A DNA stretch of 64,000 nt from Flavobacteriales bacterium (GTDB taxonomy: Bacteria > Bacteroidota > Bacteroidia > Flavobacteriales_F > PHOS-HE28): contig JADKGB010000033.1 of assembly GCA_016717225.1 (NCBI GenBank), positions 18,220 through 82,219 of the forward strand, given 5' to 3'. The notes beneath the pieces were generated by a model that was not told the origin of the DNA, made no database searches, and saw only the letters and a program-made list of their open reading frames with translations. Below are positions 18,666 to 27,187 of this stretch, in pieces. The first letter of the stretch is position 1. Each line of letters starts with the position of its first letter. A program made the position numbers and the translations under genes.

Positions 18666-20706
18666 CGGAGGGATCCGCGCATTACCGGTGGGCATCAGCC
18701 TGCCGGTGGTCATTGTTTTTGCCATTTTCTCGTTGATGCCCTATTCCGTCATGACCGGCCAGTGGCCTTTGGGCATCCGTCAGAATGAAGTGGAGTTCTT
18801 TCAGCGATGGTGCGATCATCGGCCGGGTCAGAATGTGGTCGACCACACGGAAAGGTTCGATCTGGACAGCGCTGGAACATGCGCCGATGCGGAGGATCCG
18901 GATAGACATTGGCGCCACTTCTCCGCTTCTGGATATTCGGACAGTGCGCGAGTTCAGCGAATGAGCAATGTGGATGGTGGATGGATGATCGACTTTCCAG
19001 AGGACCGGTTGTTCCGTTCTCAACGCAGCATCACCTTGATACCGGCGAATGCCGCATCCATCCGAGCCCGGTTCGCACAATTGGTTGCGGATCAGAATGG
19101 CCTGTTGACCCCGGAGGTCGGATTCATCCGGTTGTTTTCCTGTGGCCGGGAGCTGGGTGTTTTCACAAAGGAAGAGCGTATAACGAGCGAGTTCCTAGAA
19201 AAGAACGGCCTGGCGGATGCATCCTTGATCGGTGAGCCAACGATACATGGTGCGCCGCAACGGGAAGCGCAGGACCGTACGTTGTTGGCTGCGTTCGAAG
19301 GCGATCCACTGCGTATGGACAGTGTTGCAGCTTCCACCTTGGCGTTGTTACGCTGCACCGGCGAGCGATCCGATGCTTCCACCACCGTTCTGGCATTCGA
19401 TCGATCCACGGGCCGCTTGTTGCCATTGCACAGGGCCCCACAGATGGGTGATGATCCTCTTTTTGCTGACGCGAAGGATGAAGGTTTCGCGACCTATCTC
19501 GCTTCACCCGCATCCACAGGTCGTGTCCATGTACTGGCCGAGCGACTGCAGCGTGATAGTGCAAAATGGGCAGCGCAATTCTCGGCCGTCGAAGAGTTGT
19601 GGGCACCAGCCTTGGCCAAAGGGGCGAGCATCGCATTTGTAAAGGCCCGGTTGGAAAGCGAACGATCGGCGTTCATGGAAAAGCTGTTCCACCCTGAGCC
19701 AGAGAAGGTATTCGGCATCGCCGAGGCCCCAGCCAGTGCGAACCAGACAGCCAGGGTCACTGAAAAATGGACTCCTGGTTGAAACCGTTCGCTCAAGGAG
19801 ACACGATCCGCTTCGTGCGCGGCAAGTACCTGATCGATCACGACATCGTGGTGCCAAGAGGCATGTCGGTTATCCTTGAGAAGGGTTCGCGGTTCACGAT
19901 CGCATCAGGTCGAAGTTTGTTGATCAACGGACCACTGACCGTTCAAGGCACAGGTGTGAATCCTGTTTTCATACGTCCGCAGGATGAAGGGTTGCCTTAT
20001 GGCGTGATCGCGGTGCACGGGAATGGCCGAACAGTGTGCGATATCCGCGGTGTGCGAATGAGCGGGGGCAGCACCGCGTGGTTGGCCGATCGATACCATA
20101 GCGGTATGCTCACCTTTATGGATTGCCAAGTATCCTTGGAGAATTGTACGATCGGTGGATCGAAAGGGGAGGATGCGGTAAACGTTAAACGCGGCTCGAT
20201 CCAAATGTTGGACTGCTCGTTCGAAGAAGGTCAGGACGACCTGGTGGATATAGATCGTTCAACAGGCGCGGGTCCGTGGTTGCACCTTCACCGGTCGAAC
20301 AGGTGGTGATAGTACATCCGTGAACGGTGATGGCCTTGACGCAAGCGGTTCACACCTGTTGGTGCAGGATTGTCTTTTTGTCGGTTTGCGTGATAAGGGA
20401 GTGAGCATCGGCGAATCGAGCCAGGTTTTTTCCAAGGATTGTACATTCCGGAATAACGGCTTGGCCATAGCGGTAAAAGACCTTTCCATCGCACATGCTG
20501 ACGGAAATGCGTTCATTGGCAATCGCATCGTGTTCGGTGTCTATCAAAAGAAACCTGTGTTCGGTGGTGGGGTTCTTACCGTGTACAACAACACGTTGGA
20601 GGGGAACGGTCAGGAACGAGAAGTGGACAGCCGTAGCAAGATCGTTTCTTCCGGGAAGGTGGATGAAAAAGTGGAGGAAGCGTTCAATGTGACCGAGGAT
20701 CGATAA
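18631..20706 (+). pseudogene. CotH-like protein gene B with C-terminal beta-helix, two frameshifts
   Basis: Three collinear frames (18631-19782, 19767-20309, about 20290-20706) make one protein of roughly 690 residues. After a membrane segment (LPVVIVFAIFSLMPYSVM) comes a CotH-like core with GFIRLFSCGRELGVF and EFLEKNGLADASLIGE. Then follows a right-handed beta-helix of repeated short strands (GRSLLINGPLTVQGTG, LTFMDCQVSLENCTIGG, QVFSKDCTFRNNGLAI). Shifts lie near 19770-19780 and 20270-20310. The C-terminal 45 residues (EREVDSRSKIVSS) recur almost exactly at 25031-25167. It is probably a surface-anchored protein; the function is unknown. Confidence 0.68.
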
Positions 20707-20937
20707 GCACTGGGCCGAGACGGTATCGACATTCAGTACCGCCACCGGCGGTTCCTGTATCGCTCAGGTCGGGTCACTAGGTCAACGACAGCCGGAGGAG
20801 CACCCACAGCCAAAAGCCTTTCCGCCGGGCCTGCCCCGGAGGCCCCATCCGGGGCGGCGGCCTGTAAGAGAAGCGCTGACTTCCTGACCAAGAGCCCATC
20901 CTGCGAGGCGGCGGCCTAAGAACCTTTACCCCCGAAC
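20707..20937. other. Intergenic region with GC-rich hairpin
   Basis: No gene is visible between the CotH-like gene and the terminator. A hairpin CCCCGGA/TCCGGGG with a 7-nt loop lies near 20834-20854, and GGCGGCGGCCT occurs twice. Confidence 0.6.
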
Positions 20938-20940
20938 GCG

Positions 20941-20970
20941 AAAAACCCCGGTCGAGGAACCGGGGCTTTC
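20941..20970 (-). terminator. Rho-independent terminator of the FN3 gene
   Basis: Read on the minus strand, the stem CCGGGG/CCCCGG (20960-20965 with 20946-20951; flanking bases extend it) ends in a run of five T. It lies about 40 bp after the stop of the FN3 gene at 21013. A small palindrome CAGGCTGAGCCTG lies between them at 20992-21004. Confidence 0.75.
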
Positions 20971-21012
20971 GCTTGAAGAAGAGATGCCTGTCAGGCTGAG
21001 CCTGTCGAAGCC

Positions 21013-21633
21013 TCAGGCAGCGCGGCCCAACACCGGGTCGCAGGTAGCGCCTTGGCCGGCGGTGCCGAAAGCGCTTACGCGGTAGAAGTACTGCTTGAAG
21101 GGCTCCAGGTTGCCGTCCATGAAGCGCACGCGGCTGGTGGTGGTCACCGTTTTCCAGTTGGCTTCGATCTCGGGGTCCTTCTCGCAGCGTTCCAGCTTGT
21201 AGGTGAGGGCGCCGTGCGAAGTTCTCCAGCGCACTTCGGCCTGGCCGGTCAGGGGGCCCGCAAGCACCTTGAGGTTCCCCGGTGCCGCAGGCAGGCCCAC
21301 GAGCACGTGTTGTTTGGCCATTTCGAAACCGCTGCTGGCAAGGATGGTCGCATCACCGTTGGCGGTGGTGCGCACATAATTGCCTGTCCTCGTAAGGAGG
21401 GACTGCACGTCCTTGGTAAGGGCGTTGCGGATCTCCCTGCTCAACTTGCTTCCGTCCGTGGCGTCCTCGATCGCCTGGGCGTAAGCGTCCGCCACTGCTT
21501 GCATGTTCACCAAAGTCTCCGGCGGGTTGGGGAGTTTGGCGTTTCCGGTGAGCTTCTGGATCACGTTGTTCAACAACGCCCAGAGGGCTACCGGGACTTT
21601 CTTGAAGAGAGCGAGTGTAATGTTCGCTTTCAT
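21013..21633 (-). CDS. FN3-domain protein, locus 1 copy
   Basis: 206 residues from the ATG at 21633 (MKANITLALFKKVPVALW); an upstream ATG at 21720 is possible. Residues about 1-115 are mostly helical. Residues about 118-206 resemble a fibronectin type III domain (PAAPGNLKVLAG, QAEVRWRTSHG, YFYRVSAFGTAGQG). No signal peptide is seen, so it is probably cytoplasmic. It is homologous over its whole length to the protein at 63337-63951: shared features are GNA then P, a Met-Gln pair, a G-YV element, a SGF/SSGF element, and the C-terminus RAA. It follows a tandem-repeat array and an XRE regulator. The function is unknown. Confidence 0.75.
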   Translation of the reverse strand: MKANITLALFKKVPVALWALLNNVIQKLTGNAKLPNPPETLVNMQAVADAYAQAIEDATDGSKLSREIRNALTKDVQSLLTRTGNYVRTTANGDATILASSGFEMAKQHVLVGLPAAPGNLKVLAGPLTGQAEVRWRTSHGALTYKLERCEKDPEIEANWKTVTTTSRVRFMDGNLEPFKQYFYRVSAFGTAGQGATCDPVLGRAA

Positions 21634-21744
21634 GGTGTTGGGCCTTGTTATCCGGTAGGGCCCAGCCGGAGTTAATTTGGTTATGACGGTTGCAACGGGC
21701 CCTTTTTTCGTTTCGTTCATGATGGCGAGATAGCGGGCCGTTAT

Positions 21745-21760
21745 TATCGCAATAGCGATA
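21745..21760. promoter_or_regulatory. Palindrome upstream of FN3 gene, locus 1
   Basis: TATCGCAATAGCGATA: 6-bp arms with a 4-bp spacer, about 110 bp upstream of the FN3 start. It may be an operator, but there is no direct evidence. Confidence 0.35.
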
Positions 21761-21904
21761 CGCGCGATGGTCTAGAACGCGCGCTCCTGCTGCGAACAGC
21801 CCCTTCAGTATCGCACAGGAAATATGTTATCGCCAGGAAAATACGGGCGTATGAACGCCTGTTCGAGCTTGAAGACGGCGAATAGTGAGGTGAACAGGGA
21901 TCAC

Positions 21905-22290
21905 GGCCGAGGTCGTACGTGACTGCGCGGGAGCTTGTACCCGGCTGTGAGCGGGAGCGTACGTGCCCGAGGAGGACCGTATGTGCCCTCGACTACGATC
22001 GTGCCCATGGTACGCCGTATGTGCCCTGGGTACGCCCGTACTTGCGCAGGATACGACCGTATGGCCGTCCAGTGCGGTCGTACCCGTTCCGGAGTACGAC
22101 CGTATCTGGCCTCCGGTGCGGTCAAGCTGCTCTCCGTGTGGCCCTACTTCCCCATAGGGTACGACCGTATGTGCCCTCGAGTACGACCGTACTTGCCCAT
22201 GAGTACGACCGTATGTGCCGAGCAGTGCGCCGCACTTGCGCCAGCGATGCGCCCTTATGTTCCCTCAGTATGGTCGCGCGCGTCCTCCAC
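21905..22290. repeat. Degenerate 22-bp tandem repeat array, about 16 units
   Basis: The core GTACGACCGTATGTGCCC recurs with a spacing near 22 bp. The best copies lie at about 22160-22220, and degraded units extend on both sides, some with insertions. A period of 22 is not a multiple of 3 and the frames are broken, so it is non-coding. The period is close to two helical turns. It fills the space between the XRE regulator gene and the FN3 gene (both minus strand). Stretches outside the units (21634-21900 and 22290-22405) hold no gene. Confidence 0.85.
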
Positions 22291-22405
22291 TATGGTCACC
22301 CCCGACATGGAGGTTGGTCGGCTTGCCATTGACGCTGGGGCACATCGGGTGAGCGATGCGCGCCCCCGCCTGCCAAGAATGCACCCCTGTATATAAGGTA
22401 TACCC

Positions 22406-22699
22406 CTAAGGTGCTCCGCTCTCCGGGGCAGCTTGGCCGCGTACGGTGTCAGGAGGCTGCTGCGGGTTGAAGCTGATGGCGATGCTGTGGAGCTTGCCCG
22501 GGTGCTTCACCACTTCCTCCAAGCTGGTGCCCAAGGCGCGCAGCATGTCCTCCACTTCGTGGAAGCCGGGGTCCCTTTTGTCCTTGAGCACGGTGCTCAT
22601 CCACGACTGGCTGCGCTGCACCACGGCGGCCAATGCCTCTTGGGTCATGCCCTGCTGCTTGCACAAGCACTCCAGGCGTTGTCCGATCCATTTGTCCAT
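22406..22699 (-). CDS. XRE-family helix-turn-helix regulator
   Basis: 97 residues. The N-terminal 65 residues form an HTH_3 domain: LCKQQGMTQEALAAVVQRSQ is the turn and recognition helix, followed by WMSTVLKDKRDPGFHEVEDM. The remainder (GKLHSIAISFNPQQPP and a short Pro-rich tail) is of unknown role. It is a small DNA-binding repressor or activator by family. Its stop is next to the 8-bp palindrome GGTATACC at 22397-22404. The repeat array and FN3 gene lie downstream on the same strand. A conserved dyad lies 84 bp upstream of the start. Confidence 0.87.
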   Translation of the reverse strand: MDKWIGQRLECLCKQQGMTQEALAAVVQRSQSWMSTVLKDKRDPGFHEVEDMLRALGTSLEEVVKHPGKLHSIAISFNPQQPPDTVRGQAAPESGAP

Positions 22700-22762
22700 G
22701 GGTTTCCGGTTTGTCGCACGCCGTGGTACACGGCGAGTGAGGTTTCGGATGGCGAATCAAAA

Positions 22763-22779
22763 ACGGGTACCGAACCCGT
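22763..22779 (-). promoter_or_regulatory. Hairpin with T-run between dyad and XRE gene
   Basis: On the minus strand this reads ACGGGT-TCGGT-ACCCGT followed by five T. It could be a second operator or an attenuator-like hairpin in the leader of the regulator gene. Confidence 0.4.
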
Positions 22780-22782
22780 GCA

Positions 22783-22800
22783 ATACCCGGTTCAGGGTAT
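22783..22800 (-). promoter_or_regulatory. Conserved dyad, locus 1 (operator or promoter element)
   Basis: On the minus strand: ATACCCTGAACCGGGTAT, 6-bp arms around a 6-bp spacer. The 25-nt block 22780-22804 matches 61997-62021 with a single difference. Each lies upstream of an HTH gene and reads in the same direction as that gene. Confidence 0.7.
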
Positions 22801-22874
22801 TTTTGGGTCCCTCAGGCACAGCTTGCTGCATGCTTGATGATCATTAGCGATCACGGCCACTGATCGCGAGGGCG

Positions 22875-23003
22875 GCGGAAGGGGCCAGGTTGCAGGACAT
22901 CATCCGCGACCTGAAGAAGTACACGAGCAAGCAGGTGATCAAGGCCATCGAGGAGCATCGCGACATAATAGGGATACTCGTATTCCTCTGTTCGCCTTGG
23001 TAG
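22875..23003 (+). pseudogene. Fragment of a REP-associated (RAYT) transposase, C-terminal part
   Basis: The frame reads RLQDIIRDLKKYTSKQVIKA then IEEHRD. This resembles the helix containing the catalytic tyrosine in the Y1/IS200-like RAYT family (DIIRDxKKxTSK). No HUH motif or N-terminal half is present upstream, so it is a remnant. The frame stops at 23003. The rest of 22700-23141 contains the leader elements of the XRE gene and nothing else I recognise. Confidence 0.6.
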
Positions 23004-23141
23004 CTCCTAGGTCAATTCGCGAACAAGGTCTCTCCGGCCATCATTACTTATGAACCGATCCGTCGAATTCGGCATTTCTGGAGTATATCGTACAAAAGTG
23101 ATGGTCGTAGCGCACCAACCTACACTGAGCTGATTCCTTCA

Positions 23142-24137
23142 ATGAAGTCTAAAACTTACTTTCTTCCGCTCTCTCTTTTGCTGTTGTGCGCCATCCAATT
23201 GCGTGGGCAAAATCTGGTGCCGAACCCAAGTTTTGAGGAATATACACTTTGTCCCGATGAATGGGCACAAGTGGACAGAGCAACTGGCTGGTATGCGCCA
23301 TCCATCTCTAACGTCGCCTGATTTTTTCCATCTGTGTGCACCAGCGGGTAACCACATGGCCGTGCCGCAAATGCTGCGGGCTACCAGAACCCGGCCACTG
23401 TTAGCGGATATGGAGGGGTAGTAACTTATTGGGGCGATCCAAACTTTATCAAAGAGGTAATGGCGATCCAACTGTTGGACACACTTTCCGTTGGAGTTCC
23501 TGTGCACCTTATCGTTCAAAAACGGCATGTGGTGGAGACGGAAATCGGATCGGTGCTTCGAATCAATTGAGTGTGCAGGGTGTTGGGATGCGTTTCTCTA
23601 CTGTACCCGAAATGGACCTGTTTTCACCATTCAATGAAGCTGCTGTTTGGCTTCAAAATGTGCAAACAGACACCTCTGCGTGGACCACAGTTTCAGGTTG
23701 GTACACGCCCGATAGTGCATACACTTTTTTGCAGATCGGTAATTTTTTCGCCGATTCTCTCTTAACACCAGTAACGGTGTTTCCCAATAGTGAAGTCGCT
23801 ACCGCTTATGCTTTTATAGACGATGTCTGCGTCACGTACGACTCGACCCCATGTGATTTCTCACTGGCTGTAGCAACGGTAACAACAGAGACCTTCGGCG
23901 TATTTCCGAATCCATCCTTCGGCTACTCGTTCATCACCCTTCCATCCCACATTAGCGGGCCATGGGAAGGTGAGCTTTTAGATGCATCTGGCCGTCTTGT
24001 TCGATTCGTTGGTAGTACCTGCAGGTGTTTTGCGCATGTCGCTTCCACTCGCCATCTACCAACAGGTGTTATTACCTGTCATTGAAACAACCGCGATGGC
24101 CGGAAAGACCATCAAACTAATTCGAATTAACCCCTAA
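23142..24137 (+). pseudogene. Secreted protein with T9SS-like C-terminus, several frameshifts
   Basis: The ATG at 23142 opens a signal peptide (MKSKTYFLPLSLLLLCAIQL), followed by NLVPNPSFEEYTLCPDEW, the usual start of a Bacteroidota secreted protein family. After a stop near 23320 the protein continues in other frames: SPDFFHLCAPAGN, then from about 23560 VQGVGMRFSTVPEMDLFS to IDDVCVTYDSTPCDFS. The end holds a sorting-like domain (FGVFPNPSFG, LLDASGRLVR, then GKTIKLIRINP in another frame, ending at 24137). At least four shifts are required. The product is probably exported through the T9SS and anchored or released. Confidence 0.65.
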
Positions 24138-24357
24138 TAATCCAAGGTCGCGAGAAAACGCAGATTTCCTTTTCAATTTTCATTGGCTTGCTCTTCGCGA
24201 CCATAGGACATTCTGCCTCCGGGCAGTGGTTAACCGGTGCAGGATACGGCTACTTTGGCACCAGGCACTACGATCACCAATGTTGGTAATACTGCCGACA
24301 GTGGTGGTTCTTTGCTAACGGTCGACGGTGCCGCACTGGCGAACGGCGAAACCTTTT
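24138..24357 (+). other. Possible broken start of a secreted protein gene, left of the transposase
   Basis: Frames here read FIGLLFATIGHSASGQW (signal-peptide-like) and, after a shift, PGTTITNVGNTADSGGSLL. No complete gene can be assembled. It may be the left part of a gene interrupted by the transposase unit. Confidence 0.35.
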
Positions 24358-24964
24358 CCTCCCGCAGGTCTCCGCCTCCGGGACCCTGCGTTCTCGTCAC
24401 TTTGTGCCAAACCACATCATAGCGTTCAATCGGCGCAGGTGAGTCCGAGTCTCGCAGATAGAAGGCCATGCTCGAATGTGGATAGTCGATCGCGTTGTCC
24501 ACGAGCGACCATTTTCCGGATACGGGATTCGCATGCATGTAGTGGAGTTTCTGTTCGATCATGGCCTCGTCAAAACACTCACGGATATCTGATGAAGTCG
24601 TGAATACACGATGCGCCTGACCGCGGGCGCGGTCACTTGGGCGAACAGCCTCTTGTAGTTGTGTGAGCATGTCAAGTTCCCCTTTCTCAGAGAGGCGGTT
24701 AATGATATCGTAGGCCAAGAAGCGCTTGGCATTCGCCAACAGAGCATTGATCGATGGCCCGGATGGTGCAAGGAGCAGCAGATGCACATGGTTCGGCATG
24801 ATCACATATCCCAGCGTGCGGAAACCCTTACCTCGAGCCAAATGCATCCAGGTATACAGGCGGTCATAGCTGTTGGTCAACTGAAAAAGAGGCAACCAAG
24901 CCCAGCACGTGAAGGTGCAGAAGAACACGGCTCCATCGCTTCTCTGTAGCGTTCGCACGGACAT
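24230..24964 (-). CDS. REP-associated tyrosine transposase (RAYT, Y1_Tnp family)
   Basis: 244 residues. The HUH nuclease motif is MPNHVHLLLLAP (about residue 55). The helix expected to bear the catalytic Tyr is in NAKRFLAYDIINRL. LHYMHANPVSGKW and YPHSSMAFYL follow, as in other RAYTs. The family cuts single-stranded DNA at REP sequences. The conserved part ends near 24395; the last 55 codons read through a REP hairpin into host sequence, so the natural stop may be lost. REP hairpins in opposite orientation flank the conserved part. Confidence 0.85.
   Translation of the reverse strand: MSVRTLQRSDGAVFFCTFTCWAWLPLFQLTNSYDRLYTWMHLARGKGFRTLGYVIMPNHVHLLLLAPSGPSINALLANAKRFLAYDIINRLSEKGELDMLTQLQEAVRPSDRARGQAHRVFTTSSDIRECFDEAMIEQKLHYMHANPVSGKWSLVDNAIDYPHSSMAFYLRDSDSPAPIERYDVVWHKVTRTQGPGGGDLREEKVSPFASAAPSTVSKEPPLSAVLPTLVIVVPGAKVAVSCTG
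24358..24390. repeat. REP hairpin, left of RAYT
   Basis: GCAGGTCTCCGCCTCCGG followed by GACCCTGC: imperfect GCAGGGTC/GAGACCCTGC stem. It is the inverted counterpart of the copy at 24993-25027. Confidence 0.72.
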
Positions 24965-24992
24965 GGGGGTAAAGTTGGGGTGCTTTGTTGAA

Positions 24993-25027
24993 GCGCAGGG
25001 TCCCGAGGCGGAGACCCTGCGGAGGAG
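24993..25027. repeat. REP hairpin, right of RAYT
   Basis: GCAGGGTCCCGAGGCGGAG followed by ACCCTGC, a stem of about 8 bp with GC-rich loop, just upstream of the transposase start and in inverted orientation to the left copy. Confidence 0.72.
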
Positions 25028-25030
25028 TAG

Positions 25031-25167
25031 GATTACTTACGGTGTACAAGAACTCGTTCGAAGGGAATGGCAAGGAACGAGAGGTGGATAGCCTGAGCAA
25101 GATCGTTTCTTCCGAGAAGGTTGAGGAAAAAGTGGAGAAGGCGTTCAGCTTGACCAAAGGCCAATAA
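25031..25167 (+). pseudogene. C-terminal remnant of a CotH/beta-helix protein
   Basis: The frame reads LTVYKNSFEGNGKEREVDSL, SKIVSSEKVEEKVEKAFS, then stop. It is nearly the same as the C-terminus of CotH-like gene B (LTVYNNTLEGNGQEREVDS, then SKIVSSGKVDEKVEEAFN). Similarity begins only about 5 bp after the right REP hairpin, so the upstream part of this paralogue was lost, probably when the RAYT unit arrived or through a later deletion. Confidence 0.8.
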
Positions 25168-25293
25168 TCAGGCATCCAACGGCCCGATAAGCCGGTTGAA
25201 CGAGATCAGACCCTTGTTCAGGAACCGCAGATATCTTCCGCACCTTTTCACCGTAAGAGGGGGCGTAATGAACCTTGTGGCTTACATATCGGT

Positions 25294-26450
25294 GTGCTCC
25301 GTACTGCTGTAATTGCAGTATTCACGGTGTTTTCTGGAGTTCTTCGGGCGCAGCCTACCCCGATCGAAGAGGTAAGCGCGGTGGTGGTCTATGGGGATGA
25401 GAAGCTTATTGAGGACGAAGAAGCGCTCACGGACGATCGGCTGGCTACACTTCTGGATTCATTGTGCACGCTGGATCCTGCACCTCAGGACCTTATCCGT
25501 GACTTGCGCCTGTACCAGCGGATCAGGCGCATGGACCAGGGGGAAATGGTATTGCTCATCGATTCGCTCTTTGAACTGGATACAGTGCCTTACGCCTTGG
25601 TCAATGAGATCAATCTATATGTTGACCAACAACCCAGTTTGGCAGAAGTGGACCGCAGTTCACTATTGGCGTGGAGCGACGCGTAAGGCAGCCAGGTAAC
25701 GAGATCTATGGCGAATGGAATACAGTTAATCCGAACGCCTACGGCCCTGAGCTCTCAGCCAAGGATACAGTCTTGCAACTTCAGCTCACTGACCTGAATG
25801 CCTACTGCGGGTTCAGCATGCCGGTGCCACCTGTTGTTACGAGCAGGTTCGGTTGGCGCAAGGGAAGGGCCCACAACGGTGTCGATCTTGATCTCGAAGT
25901 GTGGGATACGGTGTGCTCCGCATTCCCAGGTGTGGTGCGTTTTGCAGCACCGTTCGGTGGTTTTGGGCGATTGGTCGTGGTGCGGCACTACAATGGGTTC
26001 GAGACGTTCTATGCACACTTGCACCGTATCACGGTGAAAGAGGGCGATGAAGTGGATGAGGGCCAACTCGTTGGTCTTGGTGGCAGTAGCGGGCATAGCA
26101 CAGGCAGGCATTTGCATTTCGAAACACGTTTCAAGGGGATCCCCATTGATCCTGCGCATATCATCGATCTTGTCAATGGTGAATTGTTGTGCGACACACT
26201 TGTGCTCAAGCGCACCCGTTCCTCGTTCGCGGCCTACCCCAAAGGCACCCGATTCCATACTGTTGTAAAAGGTGAGCATCTTAGCACCATCGCGAACGAA
26301 TATGGAGTGCCGCTCGACATCCTATGCACACTGAACGGCCTTTGCTCCGGTCTGCCGCTTACGAGTGGGCCAAAAGTTGATGGTTCTTCCGACCGACCGA
26401 ACCGAACGATTCGCTCAGGTTCCGCCCAAGGCCGATCGCGTTTTTTTGAC
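25294..26450 (+). CDS. M23 peptidase with LysM domain, frameshifted
   Basis: GTG start with signal peptide (VLRTAVIAVFTVFSGVLRAQ). The N-terminal 130 residues are an acidic helical region. After a shift near 25680 comes an M23 (LytM) metallopeptidase domain with RAHNGVDLDLE (zinc His and Asp) and TGRHLHFETR (HxH). A LysM domain follows (HTVVKGEHLSTIANEYGVPL), ending after another shift in GQKLMVLP. The end is set at the T7 tract at 26442-26448, where six T would give a stop. Such enzymes cleave peptide cross-links in peptidoglycan. Both zinc-binding motifs are intact. Confidence 0.72.
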
Positions 26451-27142
26451 CTTCTTCCTGAATGCCGGGTCCGCGGCGCAAGCGGGCATCAAGTTGTTCG
26501 GTATTCAAGCCAAACCGGTTATCCCGTTCGGATTCTTCGATCCAATAACGCGCTTGAAGGGTGGAGCGATCACCGGTAGTTTCGAGCTTACTGGTGGATT
26601 CTCATTTGGTATGCTGGTGCGGGCCGGGATCACGCCGAACATCACGTTCGAGACGGGATCAGCAATCGACCGGCGCTTCGAAATATCCGTGGCGAACGAC
26701 ACCTCCGGATACCGAGCAGAACAAACTACGCTTCATTGGATACGAGATACCCGCGATGGCGTTGGTATTCGTTCGTCTTGGCGAACGAACTTCGCGAACA
26801 ACGCCATTGGGTTCAGTTTGGACATGTATCCAAGTGACGCAGAAGTGGTGCTCGATGAAGCACGGTGTATTTGGCGCGCACCAATTGGGCCCAGTTCGGC
26901 GTGGTCGGGAACATTGGTGCGGAATACCGAACACGCAAAAGCGGCACGACGATTTGGGCGCCACATTTCACAGGGCCTTTCGGCAACATGGGGCAGGCAG
27001 AGGTGCGTTGGGACGATCGCGGTTTCACCGAGACGTTGATAAAAGGTGGCATTGGCGGGAGTTATTTGACCGCATCTGCGCTATTTCTTCCATAGCGATC
27101 CGGATGGATACCCGAAAACGCGCGAAAAAGAAGAAGGAGTGA
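26442..27142 (+). CDS. Outer-membrane beta-barrel-like protein, frameshifted
   Basis: The frame after the T7 tract reads VFLTFFLNAGSAAQ (export-signal-like), then GSFELTGGFSFGMLVRAGIT and RRFEISVANDTSGY. It changes frame to LRFIGYEIPAMALVFVRL, then FANNAIGFSLDMYPSDAEVV, then FGVVGNIGAEYRTRKSG and FTETLIKGGIGGSYLTAS. The alternating aromatic strands suggest a small beta-barrel. No clear start codon exists in the present sequence, and the last frame ends at 27142 in a Lys-rich tail. It directly follows the M23 gene. Function unknown. Confidence 0.5.
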
Positions 27143-27187
27143 GGGGTTGGTTGTTCGGGATATCTTCGGCGCATATCAACTGTCATC

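Noticed and set aside
20941..22804. Toxin-antitoxin pair (XRE regulator plus FN3 protein)
   Set aside because: The FN3 protein has no toxin-like motif, the genes are 770 bp apart with an array between them, and they do not overlap.
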